From NCBI RefSeq assembly GCF_003967555.1, contig NZ_BIFS01000002.1, positions 1,054,001-1,118,000 of the forward strand: a stretch of 64,000 bases of DNA, read 5' to 3'. Each line of letters opens with the position of its first letter. Within the stretch, counting starts at the first letter, position 1. Positions 9,240 to 17,923 of the stretch are shown here, piece after piece. Under the pieces are notes generated by a model. The model worked only from the letters and a program-made list of their open reading frames with translations. It was not told where the DNA came from and did not search any database. The position numbers and the translations under genes were made by a program. The DNA comes from Dictyobacter kobayashii. Its GTDB lineage: Bacteria; Chloroflexota; Ktedonobacteria; Ktedonobacterales; Ktedonobacteraceae.

Positions 9240-10430
9240 CTATTTGATCAATCCATGAGGATCTAAGATGAACTTCTTAGCAGCCCCTTTATCAAAGTCC
9301 TTATACCCTTTGGGGGCATCCTTCAATGGAATAACCGTTGCATTCACAGCTTTAGCAATCTGGACCTTATCATTCAAAATGGCCATCATCAATTGCCGAT
9401 GATAACGCATCACCGGGGTCTGACCTGTCGTGAATGAAAGAGATTTGGCCCATCCCAGACCCATATCTACGCCTAAACGCCCCTTCCTGGCACTTTCATC
9501 GACACCACCAGGATCACCCGTCACATACAAACCTGGAATGCCGACGCGACCGGCCGCACGGGTAATGCTCATCACATCATTCAGCACAGTCGCAGGAGCC
9601 TCTGAGGCACCTTGTCCATGTCCACGTGCTTCAAAACCGACGCAATCCACTGCCGCATCGACCACAGGCTCACCGACAATCTGCGCAATCATATCTGGAA
9701 GCTCAGCTTTTTTACGCAGATCCACAGTCTCACAACCAAAGCTCTTTGCCTGAGCCAGCCGATCGGGATTCATATCGCCAACAATAACGACCGCGGCACC
9801 TAAGAGCTGACAGGAAGCCGCGCAGGCCAGTCCAACCGGGCCAGCACCAGCCACATATACCGTTGAACCAGTGGTGACTCCAGCGGTAAATGCTCCATGA
9901 TAGCCAGTGGGAAAGATATCTGAAAGCATGGTCAGATCTTTTATCTTCGCCATCGCCTGATCTTTATCAGGGAACTTCAACAGGTTCCAGTCAGCATAGG
10001 GAACCATCACATATTCAGCCTGGCCACCAACCCAGCCGCCCATATCTACATAACCATAAGCAGCCCCCGGGCGAGCAGGATTGACATTCAAACAGACACC
10101 AGTGTTACCCGCCTTACACATTCGGCAACGCCCACAGGCAATATTGAAGGGAACTGAGACGAGATCACCAGTTTTAATGAACTCGACATCCCGTCCAATC
10201 TCGATCACCTCACCAGTGATTTCATGGCCCAGCGTCTGACCTTTTGGCGCAGTAGTACGTCCGCGTACCATGTGCTGATCGCTACCGCAAATATTAGTAG
10301 CGATAACACGCAAGATGGCGCCATGATTGCATTTGCGATGTTGTGCCTCCAGTTCTAGTTTCGGATACTCTATATTCTTGATCTCAACTTTTCCTGGCTC
10401 CACGTATACAACACATTTGTTGCCTGCCAT
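9240..10430 (-). CDS. fdhA: Glutathione-independent formaldehyde dehydrogenase-like zinc alcohol dehydrogenase
   Basis: 396 residues from ATG 10430 (GAAGGAGAAAATGAC ahead; the longer frame to 10556 has no support). Zinc-dependent MDR family. Catalytic-zinc region NICGSDQHMVRGR and GHEITGEV; the structural-zinc loop has CGRCRMCKAGNTGVC; the NAD site is VYVAGAGPVGLA. The insertion ARPGAAYGYVDMGGWVGGQAEY and the long DCVGFEARGHG segment are typical of Pseudomonas-type formaldehyde dismutase/dehydrogenase, which oxidises formaldehyde to formate with NAD and no glutathione. The gene stands alone, with its own upstream spacer. Confidence 0.85.
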   Translation of the reverse strand: MAGNKCVVYVEPGKVEIKNIEYPKLELEAQHRKCNHGAILRVIATNICGSDQHMVRGRTTAPKGQTLGHEITGEVIEIGRDVEFIKTGDLVSVPFNIACGRCRMCKAGNTGVCLNVNPARPGAAYGYVDMGGWVGGQAEYVMVPYADWNLLKFPDKDQAMAKIKDLTMLSDIFPTGYHGAFTAGVTTGSTVYVAGAGPVGLACAASCQLLGAAVVIVGDMNPDRLAQAKSFGCETVDLRKKAELPDMIAQIVGEPVVDAAVDCVGFEARGHGQGASEAPATVLNDVMSITRAAGRVGIPGLYVTGDPGGVDESARKGRLGVDMGLGWAKSLSFTTGQTPVMRYHRQLMMAILNDKVQIAKAVNATVIPLKDAPKGYKDFDKGAAKKFILDPHGLIK

Positions 10431-10845
10431 GTCATTTTCTCCTTCTTTGGACAAAGTATTTCCATTCCTGGTGTATGGCCGGGTTTTCGACTGAAGATAC
10501 TCTTTATGCATAGAGGCAAAACGCTCTATTGCAATCACAGCCCTACAATGACGCACTTGTGGAGGTTAACGGCGAGGAAGTTGTGACTTGCTTGAAATGT
10601 GTAATCAGATATAGACACTAAAAAGTACTATAGATTTTTCAAGCTTTAACTCATCTTATGACTATTAATCGACACGAAAAAATGTAGCACATAGAATAGA
10701 ATATGTCAATGAAAGACGATAACAGGACATACTAAAATAGTTCAGATTATAACATCAGGCACTAAATAAGCAGACAATATCATCAAAAAAAGAAGAAGCT
10801 GTGCATCAAGCACTTTTCAGGTTCCCTGGTACCAATTTTAAGAAC

Positions 10846-11041
10846 GTGTCTTACTCCCCATCCTCATGGGAAGCATCGCGCTCCTGTGCGGACGTGCGCT
10901 GGCGCGCCCGAGCTTTTTCCTTATGTGGTGTAAAAAAGTGCGCTGGGGCGCACTTTTTTACACCACATAAGAAGACTTCTTAAGCGCCTTTGGCGCTCAA
11001 ACTCAAGCGTGAAGATCTCGGAAATCATGAGAGTAAGACAC
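10846..11041. mobile_element. MITE-like palindromic element, copy A
   Basis: A 196-bp unit bounded by inverted ends GTGTCTTACTC (10846-10856) and GAGTAAGACAC (11031-11041). Inside are a small CCCAT/ATGGG hairpin, the GC block GACGTGCGCTGGCGCGCCCG (10891-10910), a perfect 24-bp stem (10920-10943 with 10948-10971, TGGG loop) and a GAGCGCC-type segment. There is no coding capacity. It shares the spacer 10431-11348 with copy B; between and around them I see no gene. Confidence 0.75.
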
Positions 11042-11050
11042 ACACAGAAT

Positions 11051-11236
11051 GTGTCTTACTCTCATCATGGGAAGTGTGCCACTCTTGCGTGGACGTGCGC
11101 TGACGCGCCCGAATTTGTTTTCTTGTATGGTGCAAAAAGTGCGCCAGGCGCACTTTTTGCACCATACAAGAAAACTTCTTGAGCACCAAGGGCGCTCAAA
11201 CGCAGGTGTGAAGATCGCGGAGATCATGAGAGTAAG
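11051..11236. mobile_element. MITE-like palindromic element, copy B
   Basis: Starts nine bases after copy A in the same orientation, with GTGTCTTACTCTCAT at the left and ATGAGAGTAAG at the right (the last bases of the right end have decayed). The GC block GACGTGCGCTGACGCGCCCG is at 11092-11111. The central stem is perfect over 28 bp (11117-11144 with 11148-11175, loop CAG). The ends of A and B match far better than their middles. Confidence 0.75.
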
Positions 11237-11348
11237 TCATATTCTTACAGGAACAGGATTTTATTCTCATTTTTTTTTCATGCAAGGGATGTAGTATATG
11301 GGAGGTGATAAAATATCAAGGAATAAATGCTGAGAGGTATACATAATT

Positions 11349-11825
11349 ATGCTTATATATAGCGCTGCTATAGCTTCTTTATTATTAGCAAAAGATGAAG
11401 GTTCCGGTAGATGGTTGGGAAAAATTAGTAATCTCACGGGAAAAATTGCAGTAATCATATTAATGGCCTCGTTGGCTCTATGGGTATCCAGACAACTTTA
11501 TATTCTGATAAAGAAGAAAAATATCAGGCCATTTCAAGGCTTACTGCGCCAATGCTTCCTCTTTTTCCGTAAATCACATGTTTTGTGGGGCTGGATAGTC
11601 TTAACAGCGGCTACTATCCATGCCGCATACTACTTTCTTCCCTTCACAGAACTCAGCATGCGTATGAAAACTGGTATAGTAGCCTGGATTATCCTGGCCT
11701 TCCTGGTACTGTTTGGATTACGCTATCAATCAGCTTTACGCAAGAAGGCGCTACAAAAAAATATTCGTCTCTGGCATGTGATTACCGCTATTGCCTTTGT
11801 GGTGGTAGCCTTCATTCACATTTAA
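11349..11825 (+). CDS. Small polytopic membrane protein, possible haem-binding cytochrome-like
   Basis: 158 residues, four or five hydrophobic helices. The two C-terminal helix pairs carry histidines (HVLWGWIVLTAATIHAAYYF and LWHVITAIAFVVVAFIHI) with about 12-13 residues between each pair, a spacing seen in b-type cytochrome and ferric-reductase-like membrane domains. That reading is tentative. The start is ATG 11349 with GAGAGG upstream. The gene stands alone after the two palindromic elements. Confidence 0.55.
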   Translation: MLIYSAAIASLLLAKDEGSGRWLGKISNLTGKIAVIILMASLALWVSRQLYILIKKKNIRPFQGLLRQCFLFFRKSHVLWGWIVLTAATIHAAYYFLPFTELSMRMKTGIVAWIILAFLVLFGLRYQSALRKKALQKNIRLWHVITAIAFVVVAFIHI

Positions 11826-11908
11826 GTTAAACCAAAGCCTGGTGATGTGGGCTGGAATGGCTGCTGTAAAGCAAGCTGCCACTCCAGCATACACAAAATT
11901 GTTCATAC

Positions 11909-12925
11909 TCAGGCCGAGGGCTGCTGATGCCAGAGCGCCAGCAACTGTGTCTCACGATCAGGGGCCATGCCAGCCCGGCGCGGACCAGCCCCGCGCGTTC
12001 GATCCCAGGCCAATGTATCCTCAATCGTGGTAGCGAGTGGCCGAAAGGTTAAGCCAGCCTCCAGAGCCCGCGCAACGCTGGCCCTCAAAAAGCCCGCCAT
12101 CTCGGCATCACTATCTGGAATCCAGAGTGGTAGCTCCATCCATGCACCAACCTCATGCGCATTCAGAAAAGCATCATTGACCCAGGTAAAGGTTGCATTA
12201 CTGCCACTGACAGACTTGCACTCCTCCAGGACCTGCTGCATAGTCAGCTGACCGGGTCGATTAACGTTATAGACGCCTGTCTGGCCAGCTTCTACCATAC
12301 TCACAATCCAGGCAGCGAAATCGCGCACATCAATAAACTGCACTATTTTATCAGGGCGTCCGGGTGCCAATACTTCCCCTCCCCGAGCCACACGTACAGG
12401 CCAATAAGTAAAGCGATCGCTACCATCATATGGACCTACGATCAGGCCTGGTCGCAAATTGAGGACACGGCCAGGCATCTCCTCCTCGACCGCCTGCTCA
12501 CAAAGCGCCTTCAAAGGTCCATAAAACTCGCCATATGGTGGCTGCATCTGCTCAGTGGAGGCCAGTTGTTCAGCGGTCAGCGTGGCCACAGGAGACGATT
12601 CGTTCACACCTGGCTGCGAAAAATCAGCATATGCTGATTTACTGGAGATAAACGTATAATGCTTCACAGCTTTAGCCAGCAAGCGTGCAGATGCACGCAC
12701 AACATCGGGATGATAGCCACTGGTGTCAATCACCGCATCCCACTCTCGCCCATGTAAAGGTGTGAGATCCTGGGTCCGATCACCATGTAATTGCTCTACC
12801 CCAGGATACTGGACTTCGCTATGAGTCCCGCGATTGAACAGTGTTACCTCATGACCAGCTCCCAGAGCACTATCCACCAGGGCACGTCCCAAAAAGACGG
12901 TACCACCCAAAATAAGTATCTTCAT
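11909..12925 (-). CDS. NAD-dependent epimerase/dehydratase family protein
   Basis: About 338 residues from ATG 12925 (MKILILGGTVFLG), where the Rossmann fold begins; the frame opens 13 codons earlier. The GGTxFLG nucleotide motif, FNRGTHS after strand 2, and VIDTSGYHPDVV resemble the extended SDR group that includes isoflavone-reductase-like and chloroplast RNA-binding-like reductases. The usual YxxxK catalytic pair is replaced by PPYGEFYGPLK. Substrate unknown. Confidence 0.8.
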   Translation of the reverse strand: MKILILGGTVFLGRALVDSALGAGHEVTLFNRGTHSEVQYPGVEQLHGDRTQDLTPLHGREWDAVIDTSGYHPDVVRASARLLAKAVKHYTFISSKSAYADFSQPGVNESSPVATLTAEQLASTEQMQPPYGEFYGPLKALCEQAVEEEMPGRVLNLRPGLIVGPYDGSDRFTYWPVRVARGGEVLAPGRPDKIVQFIDVRDFAAWIVSMVEAGQTGVYNVNRPGQLTMQQVLEECKSVSGSNATFTWVNDAFLNAHEVGAWMELPLWIPDSDAEMAGFLRASVARALEAGLTFRPLATTIEDTLAWDRTRGAGPRRAGMAPDRETQLLALWHQQPSA

Positions 12926-12992
12926 ATGCTTGGCTTCCCTTTCTTTACTATCTGGCTGTATCATAACAGCCCATCAGCTATATAGGGAAGCC

Positions 12993-13042
12993 AAAAAAAA
13001 TGCTGAGAGCATAGGAATTCAATAAAGCCATGCTCTCAGCAT
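12993..13042 (-). terminator. Intrinsic terminator of the small zinc-ribbon gene
   Basis: Arms ATGCTGAGAGCAT (13000-13012) and ATGCTCTCAGCAT (13030-13042) form a perfect 13-bp stem. On the minus strand it is followed by eight T. It directly follows the gene ending at 13071. Confidence 0.85.
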
Positions 13043-13070
13043 AGGTATAACAACTAACAAACTTTTTGCA

Positions 13071-13271
13071 TTAAGAGGCTATGGTCGTGAGGAAAGGTGT
13101 AAGATTGTGCTTCTTACATGAAGGGCAATCCCAGCTAATCATATTTAAGAAATGAATATCCTTGCCACCATCGGCAAGACCGATTACAAAGGTCTTCTGA
13201 CAATTCGTACATTGAATCGCTCTTGAAACGTTTGGCTCTGGTTGAGGATTTTTAGCAGGCATATTTGTCAT
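13071..13271 (-). CDS. Small zinc-ribbon protein
   Basis: 66 residues; ATG 13271 behind AAAAGGAGTATCCAC. Two CxxC knuckles (CTNCQKTF and CPSCKKHN) about 27 residues apart form a probable zinc ribbon. There is no other domain and no conserved partner nearby. A strong terminator follows, so it is a monocistronic small gene. Function unknown. Confidence 0.75.
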   Translation of the reverse strand: MTNMPAKNPQPEPNVSRAIQCTNCQKTFVIGLADGGKDIHFLNMISWDCPSCKKHNLTPFLTTIAS

Positions 13272-13420
13272 GTGGATACTCCTTTTTTTCCTCTCTCCAA
13301 AGAAGAGCGTAATGAGATGAGGCTATATTAAGGCTATATTAAAAAAGACGTATGAAACAGGAAAATATCAATTTTTTCTGTTTCATACTGATTATTGGGC
13401 ATTGTGTGCCTGGTTGTCTC

Positions 13421-13496
13421 GCGCCTGCGGCGCTCGCCCGGGTTTCGTTGTGTAGGATGAGGCTGCGGCTGCGGCCGCAGCCTCATCCTACACAAC
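13421..13496. repeat. Palindromic intergenic element with 22-bp stem
   Basis: A diverged GC block (13421-13440, ending in CGCCCG) and six bases of spacer lead into a perfect stem: 13447-13468 with 13475-13496, six-base loop. Same design as copies A-D, but with a different stem sequence. Confidence 0.65.
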
Positions 13497-13710
13497 AATA
13501 TATTGGGAGTGCTTCAATAAGCCCAGACCGCAGCCTCATTTTACACATAACATCTTGGGAGTGCTTTAACAAGCCCAGACCGCAGCCTCACCCTACGCAC
13601 AAGATATATTGGGAGTGCTTCAATAAGCCCAGACCACAGCCTCATCTTACACATACATCTTGGGAGTGCTTTAATAAGCCCAGATCGCAGGCTCATCCTA
13701 CATATATGCT
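13475..13710 (+). repeat. Tandem repeat, about 52 bp x 4.5, grown from a palindrome arm
   Basis: Four units of 53, 52, 54 and 51 bases plus a partial fifth. Each starts with CCGCAGCCTCATCCTACACA-like sequence (the right arm of the preceding palindrome) and continues with TTGGGAGTGCTTCAATAAGC. Both parts are conserved, so it is not a CRISPR. The open frame crossing it (13352-13753) has repeat-driven composition and no credible start, and I do not annotate it. Confidence 0.85.
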
Positions 13711-13733
13711 ATGTTTGCGACACCCTAAAAATC

Positions 13734-13820
13734 GTTTTTATATGATGTTGTAGAAAAGGCGCTCTGCGCCTTTTCTACAACATCATATAAAAACCAGATC
13801 GGGCGCGTCTGCGCACGCCC
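13734..13820 (-). repeat. Palindromic intergenic element in reverse orientation
   Basis: A perfect 29-bp stem (13734-13762 with 13766-13794, loop TCT) is followed by six bases and then a GC block (13801-13820). Read on the minus strand, the block is close to GCGTGCGCTGACGCGCCC. Order and spacing are those of copies A-D seen from the other strand. The remainder of spacer 13272-14050 holds the tandem array and the next gene's promoter. Confidence 0.7.
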
Positions 13821-14050
13821 GCAAAGGCACAAACACGCACTACACTAATTGATCATCTGGGATCTGGTAAGAATGCACTTTATAATATGTATACGTAGAA
13901 GTAGTAAACAAAAATAACGTAACCATTCAGGCATATTATACCTCTTAAGCCGCCTATACTGTCGGAGTAGGAAATACTATATGTGGATGACAGGAAGGGA
14001 ACGTAACAGTAGGCAGCATGAGATATAAAAGAGCAGAGGTAACTGTCAAA

Positions 14051-14569
14051 ATGAGAAAAGAAACACTTCCCCTGATCACCGATTATGTGATCCGCTATTT
14101 AACACTGGCAGAGAATGCCAGGGTACAGGACCTCTATGAGCGTTGCGCCGATTATGTGGAGTTCGTGACAGGCAGCAAACCAGGACCAGATACAGCTCAA
14201 CATATCTTTACCGAACTTCCAGAGGGAAAAACATATAATGATAAGCTACTGATTGGTATTTTTACGCCAACAGAACAATTGGTTGGTATCTTAGACGCCA
14301 TTCGCAACTACCCTACCGAATACGAATGGTATATCAACCTTTTACTACTCGATCCACAAGAACGCAATCATAGATTAGGAGAAAGAATCTATCATATCTT
14401 TTCTGAATGGGCCTCCAACCAGGGTGCGCAGGCTATTCGGTTAGCGATTCTGGAACGCAACCAACAGGCACAACATTTCTGGCAGCAGCTCGGCTTTGAA
14501 GAGATCGGACATACTGATCCATCAGGCACGCAAGAGGATAGTCGAATCTTGATGCGGCGAGGACTTTAG
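14051..14569 (+). CDS. GNAT-family N-acetyltransferase
   Basis: About 172 residues from ATG 14051 (AGAGGTAA upstream); an upstream ATG at 14018 is also possible. The fold is GNAT-like: LVGILDAIRNYP (strand 4), WYINLLLLDPQERNHRLGER with the acetyl-CoA pyrophosphate-binding loop in variant form, and RLAILERNQQAQHFWQQLGF, the classic C-terminal AxxFYxxxGF-type signature. It probably transfers an acetyl group to a small molecule or protein amine; the substrate is unknown. Monocistronic. Confidence 0.82.
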   Translation: MRKETLPLITDYVIRYLTLAENARVQDLYERCADYVEFVTGSKPGPDTAQHIFTELPEGKTYNDKLLIGIFTPTEQLVGILDAIRNYPTEYEWYINLLLLDPQERNHRLGERIYHIFSEWASNQGAQAIRLAILERNQQAQHFWQQLGFEEIGHTDPSGTQEDSRILMRRGL

Positions 14570-14589
14570 ATACCTTAACAAATAGTGCA

Positions 14590-15303
14590 TCATTCATCAT
14601 CAATTGGCACAATCAACGCAATCGCTCGCCGTTGCTCCGCCTGCTGTGAAAACGACCACATGACACCAGCACCGACTGCTAAGCCGCAGAGCCCGATCAC
14701 ACCAGCGATCCATAGCGGGACACTGATCTTGTCAGGCTGCGGCGCAGCAGCCGCTCCCGCATGGGCTCCTGTAACTTGCTTTGCCGGAGATGAAGGCTGT
14801 GCAAACGCTCCGGCAGTAGCTTGCGCAAGAACATTTTTGAGTAGGGGGCTGATATGCACAAAAAAACGAAAACTACCACCATCGTGATAGTTTCCCTCCT
14901 CAGTAACGGTGTGCCAGTTTACGATATAAATCTCTGACTGATTGGCTTGCATATCCACCATCAATGTACTGGGATCAGTGCTATCTATATGCATAGAACC
15001 GCTACTGACCTGCTTACCATTGACATCGAGTACAACTAACATGCTGCGCTGCATATCCAGCCGGGCCGAAAAATGCACAGCAACAGAGGTAGGAGCAGCA
15101 GCCAAAAGAGCATTGGCCGCTGGATTCGAACTACTATATTCGGCATACATAATCTGGGTTGGCCGTGCTAACGCCAGAGTGGTACAGCAGCAGAGCAATA
15201 ATAAAATCAACATACTACCGGGCAGGCAAAAGACAACGCCCCAACCACGGAAACCTGGCTGCTTCTTGTGCGTCCAGCTCCACCAGCATTGAAACCTCTC
15301 CAT
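14590..15303 (-). CDS. CopC-like exported domain protein with C-terminal anchor
   Basis: 237 residues. A signal segment (LPGSMLILLLLCCCTTLALA) is followed by a CopC-type beta-sandwich: SSNPAANALLAAAPTSVAVHFSARL, LVVLDVNGKQVSSG, IYIVNWHTVTEEGNYHDGGSFRFFV. A C-terminal transmembrane helix (about 193-215) comes before a short tail. CopC proteins bind periplasmic copper; here the usual N-terminal His ligand is replaced (AEYSSSNP) and DGHP is NYHDGG, so copper binding is uncertain. No CopD domain is fused or adjacent. GAGGGCGATG lies upstream of ATG 15303. Confidence 0.75.
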   Translation of the reverse strand: MERFQCWWSWTHKKQPGFRGWGVVFCLPGSMLILLLLCCCTTLALARPTQIMYAEYSSSNPAANALLAAAPTSVAVHFSARLDMQRSMLVVLDVNGKQVSSGSMHIDSTDPSTLMVDMQANQSEIYIVNWHTVTEEGNYHDGGSFRFFVHISPLLKNVLAQATAGAFAQPSSPAKQVTGAHAGAAAAPQPDKISVPLWIAGVIGLCGLAVGAGVMWSFSQQAEQRRAIALIVPIDDE

Positions 15304-15442
15304 ACGAACATCGCCCTCTCAATTTACATTGCACCAGAGGAAACTTTATAGTTATCTTCATTATGAACAATCGACCTACATCATCAAAATATATCTATTT
15401 GCAACGACAAAAATCAATTACTAATTTCGCGATCAATATAAT

Positions 15443-15487
15443 AAAGAGGGCATTCTTATCTTTAGTGATGATAAGAATGCCCTCTTT
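15443..15487. terminator. Strong bidirectional-looking terminator
   Basis: An 18-bp perfect stem, AAAGAGGGCATTCTTATC (15443-15460) with its complement at 15470-15487, nine-base loop. It sits downstream of the glycosyltransferase gene (minus strand, ends 15569). Confidence 0.75.
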
Positions 15488-15568
15488 ACAGGTCTGCTAA
15501 TTCTTTTGCGGGCATGCGCCCGCATACTCAATGCAATACAGATCTACTAATTCTGTTGATAGTGAATG

Positions 15569-17272
15569 CTATTTGGGGAGGTAGACATGATATCCAGGTA
15601 TATGCACGCTTTGATATAAAATGGGAAAAGCATTCATCTTCAACCTCTTGATGAAGTTCAGATCCTCAACCGAACCTACGGGAAAGATATATCCTACCCG
15701 AGATGCCTGGCGCACAGCCTTCCAAAAAGCGGGATAACGATTATAGCCAGCATTCAATTGCGGAGTAACAACCCCACAAATAATTTTTTCCTGGCTGAAA
15801 AATATAATGTTGTTGCAGGTCCAGTATTCTGAATAGATATACTTGAGATTCAGCTTATTTAAATTCTGCACCACTTGTTGCTGACGCTGATAATCCGCCT
15901 GAGCAGTCGGCACCTCATCAATAAAAACCCTAAATGTACCGGCGACGAAGACAAATAATATCAATCCAATCACTGTGAGCCGAATAAGAGGAAAAAGTAT
16001 CTCTTTCGACTTAAATTTCATCAGTGACGCAATCAAGCCTTTCCACAAAGGCCACAAAATCATGGGCATTGAAATCAGCATGCATGTTAAATAGCGAGAA
16101 GTTGGCCCAGGTGTTGAGCCCGCAACCGGACTCGTAACAAACAGAAACAAGGTCCCGATGGCACAAATCAAGACCATCAGACGGCCACATTCAATAATAA
16201 GCTGGCGTTTCTGCTCAAATGTCCATACCGGCCGCCATAATGAGCTTCCCTGGCGCGCCTGCCAGAGTTGCAGGATGGTAGCGAGGGACATAAAAGTAGC
16301 AATACACCATAAGATAATATAGCCAGCACTCCAACTGAAATGGGTTAACATACAAGATTTCGCCGCATGTCCAAAATAGGGGAATTGATCCAGTGAGCAA
16401 ACAGGATCTAAACCCAGTCCACCTGGCATGCCGACGCCAAAGGCACCAACAAACTGCTGACCGAGAGATGGATGAGCATTGGTGCCCGTGTTATGTATAT
16501 GTAACAGAATATTGATCGAATTCTGGTCAAATGGCACGCTGAGGTTATAGATAATCAAAGGGATCAGACCTATTAAAGTGCCAATAACCAGGCTGAGGCC
16601 TGCCCAGGAAAAACATTCGCGTCGACAGAAGAGCAATAAAAAAACTATTCCCATACAAACAAAAGGTAGGATTAACATGTCTACCCAGAGAGAGAGGCCG
16701 ATAATAAGCCCCAGAACACCATAGATAAAGATCCGTCCCGCACTGGTGCGCTTGTTTTCCCTGATTGCATAAACTGATAGGGCTAACCAGATAGTGATTA
16801 CACAGATAGCGACCGCGAAAAACTCGGTCTCCGGATATTCACCCACAGCCTTCAACTGACGAGCTATTACATCCGGGGAGCCAAAACTAAAGAGCAGACA
16901 CACAAAAAGGCCCAGTTTTTGTGTGTGCAGCAAAGATGTCAAAATATACATTCCCAGTAAAAATAAGACGAAGAAGAGCAAGAGTTCCAGGCGTAGAGCA
17001 AAAAGCGAGGGTCCCAGGAGATGAAATAATGGCGCGGCCAGATAAGCTTCTACCGGCCCCATATATGGCTGACCATAGAAGAAGATAGGCCAATCTCCAT
17101 TATAAGCAATATGACGAGCAACCAAACCCATATTTGTTTCGTCACTATTAGTGGTGGGCCAATTAAAATAAATGAGAAGCAGGCGCACTAATGTCGCAAA
17201 CACGAGTAGACCAAGTAAGTATCGTTCGTGCTTTCCGATACGAAAACGCTTTAAGTTAATAGAGAAATTCAT
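15569..17272 (-). CDS. Membrane glycosyltransferase (GT39/ArnT-like)
   Basis: 567 residues with about eleven transmembrane helices. The first extracytoplasmic loop has the acidic motif NSDETNMGLVARHI followed by GDWPIFFYGQPYMG, the arrangement of GT-C enzymes that use polyprenyl-phosphate sugar donors (protein mannosyltransferase/ArnT superfamily). A soluble C-terminal domain follows the last helix (about 460-567). The acceptor is unknown. The gene is monocistronic between a terminator and a 650-base spacer. Confidence 0.75.
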   Translation of the reverse strand: MNFSINLKRFRIGKHERYLLGLLVFATLVRLLLIYFNWPTTNSDETNMGLVARHIAYNGDWPIFFYGQPYMGPVEAYLAAPLFHLLGPSLFALRLELLLFFVLFLLGMYILTSLLHTQKLGLFVCLLFSFGSPDVIARQLKAVGEYPETEFFAVAICVITIWLALSVYAIRENKRTSAGRIFIYGVLGLIIGLSLWVDMLILPFVCMGIVFLLLFCRRECFSWAGLSLVIGTLIGLIPLIIYNLSVPFDQNSINILLHIHNTGTNAHPSLGQQFVGAFGVGMPGGLGLDPVCSLDQFPYFGHAAKSCMLTHFSWSAGYIILWCIATFMSLATILQLWQARQGSSLWRPVWTFEQKRQLIIECGRLMVLICAIGTLFLFVTSPVAGSTPGPTSRYLTCMLISMPMILWPLWKGLIASLMKFKSKEILFPLIRLTVIGLILFVFVAGTFRVFIDEVPTAQADYQRQQQVVQNLNKLNLKYIYSEYWTCNNIIFFSQEKIICGVVTPQLNAGYNRYPAFWKAVRQASRVGYIFPVGSVEDLNFIKRLKMNAFPILYQSVHIPGYHVYLPK

Positions 17273-17923
17273 AGGAATGAAATAAAAACCTTTCTTCGCC
17301 GCTCTTTAATTAGAAAAAGTTACCATGCTAATGTCACATTATAAAAAACAATCGGCTAAAGAAACCAAAAAGAGACACGCGATAAACAATCAGCGCTTTC
17401 TACTCAGTTTTAATACGCCCAAATCAGGGCCTGCATTAGCACTTTAACATATTCACATATAGCTCTTCTTTGTATATACCATGTTCCGGCAAAACATACA
17501 GCAAAAACTTAAAAAAATGGTGCTTTTGGGTACTCGGAAACATAGAAAGAGCGATTAAAATTGATTTTTGCTCACACCGCCGCCACTGGCAATTTTTTGA
17601 AGCAAGCAGCTATGCGCACGCTAATCATTAAAATCGAAAAACAAGCGAGCTACGATAGCTAAAATAAGGAATAATTCTTATCCATAGGGATATAAGATGA
17701 ACCGCATAACTTATACAATAAGATACCAGTCCCATTGCAGGTGCTTGATAACTGAAGATGTGGTAAGCTGTAACTGGCTCGTAAAAAATTGACTTTTTAC
17801 ACCAGGCTCTTGAAAGCATGTGAATAAAAAAGAGTATTAATATATTCATGGGACGTCCGGCCAGGCGTCCTATCACTGTGTTTAAATAAATGTTGATATA
17901 AAAATAATTGAGGAGTCTCACGC
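17273..17923. other. Long AT-rich spacer
   Basis: 650 bases between divergent genes. It presumably carries promoters for the glycosyltransferase and ThDP-enzyme genes. I found no gene, convincing operator, repeat copy or strong hairpin. Confidence 0.5.

Noticed and set aside
13475..13710. CRISPR-like periodic array
   Set aside because: Both halves of every unit are conserved, so there are no unique spacers, and no cas genes are present.
13352..13753. 133-codon open frame across the 52-bp tandem repeat
   Set aside because: Composition follows the repeat, there is no ribosome-binding site, and the unit length is not a multiple of three. Open by chance.
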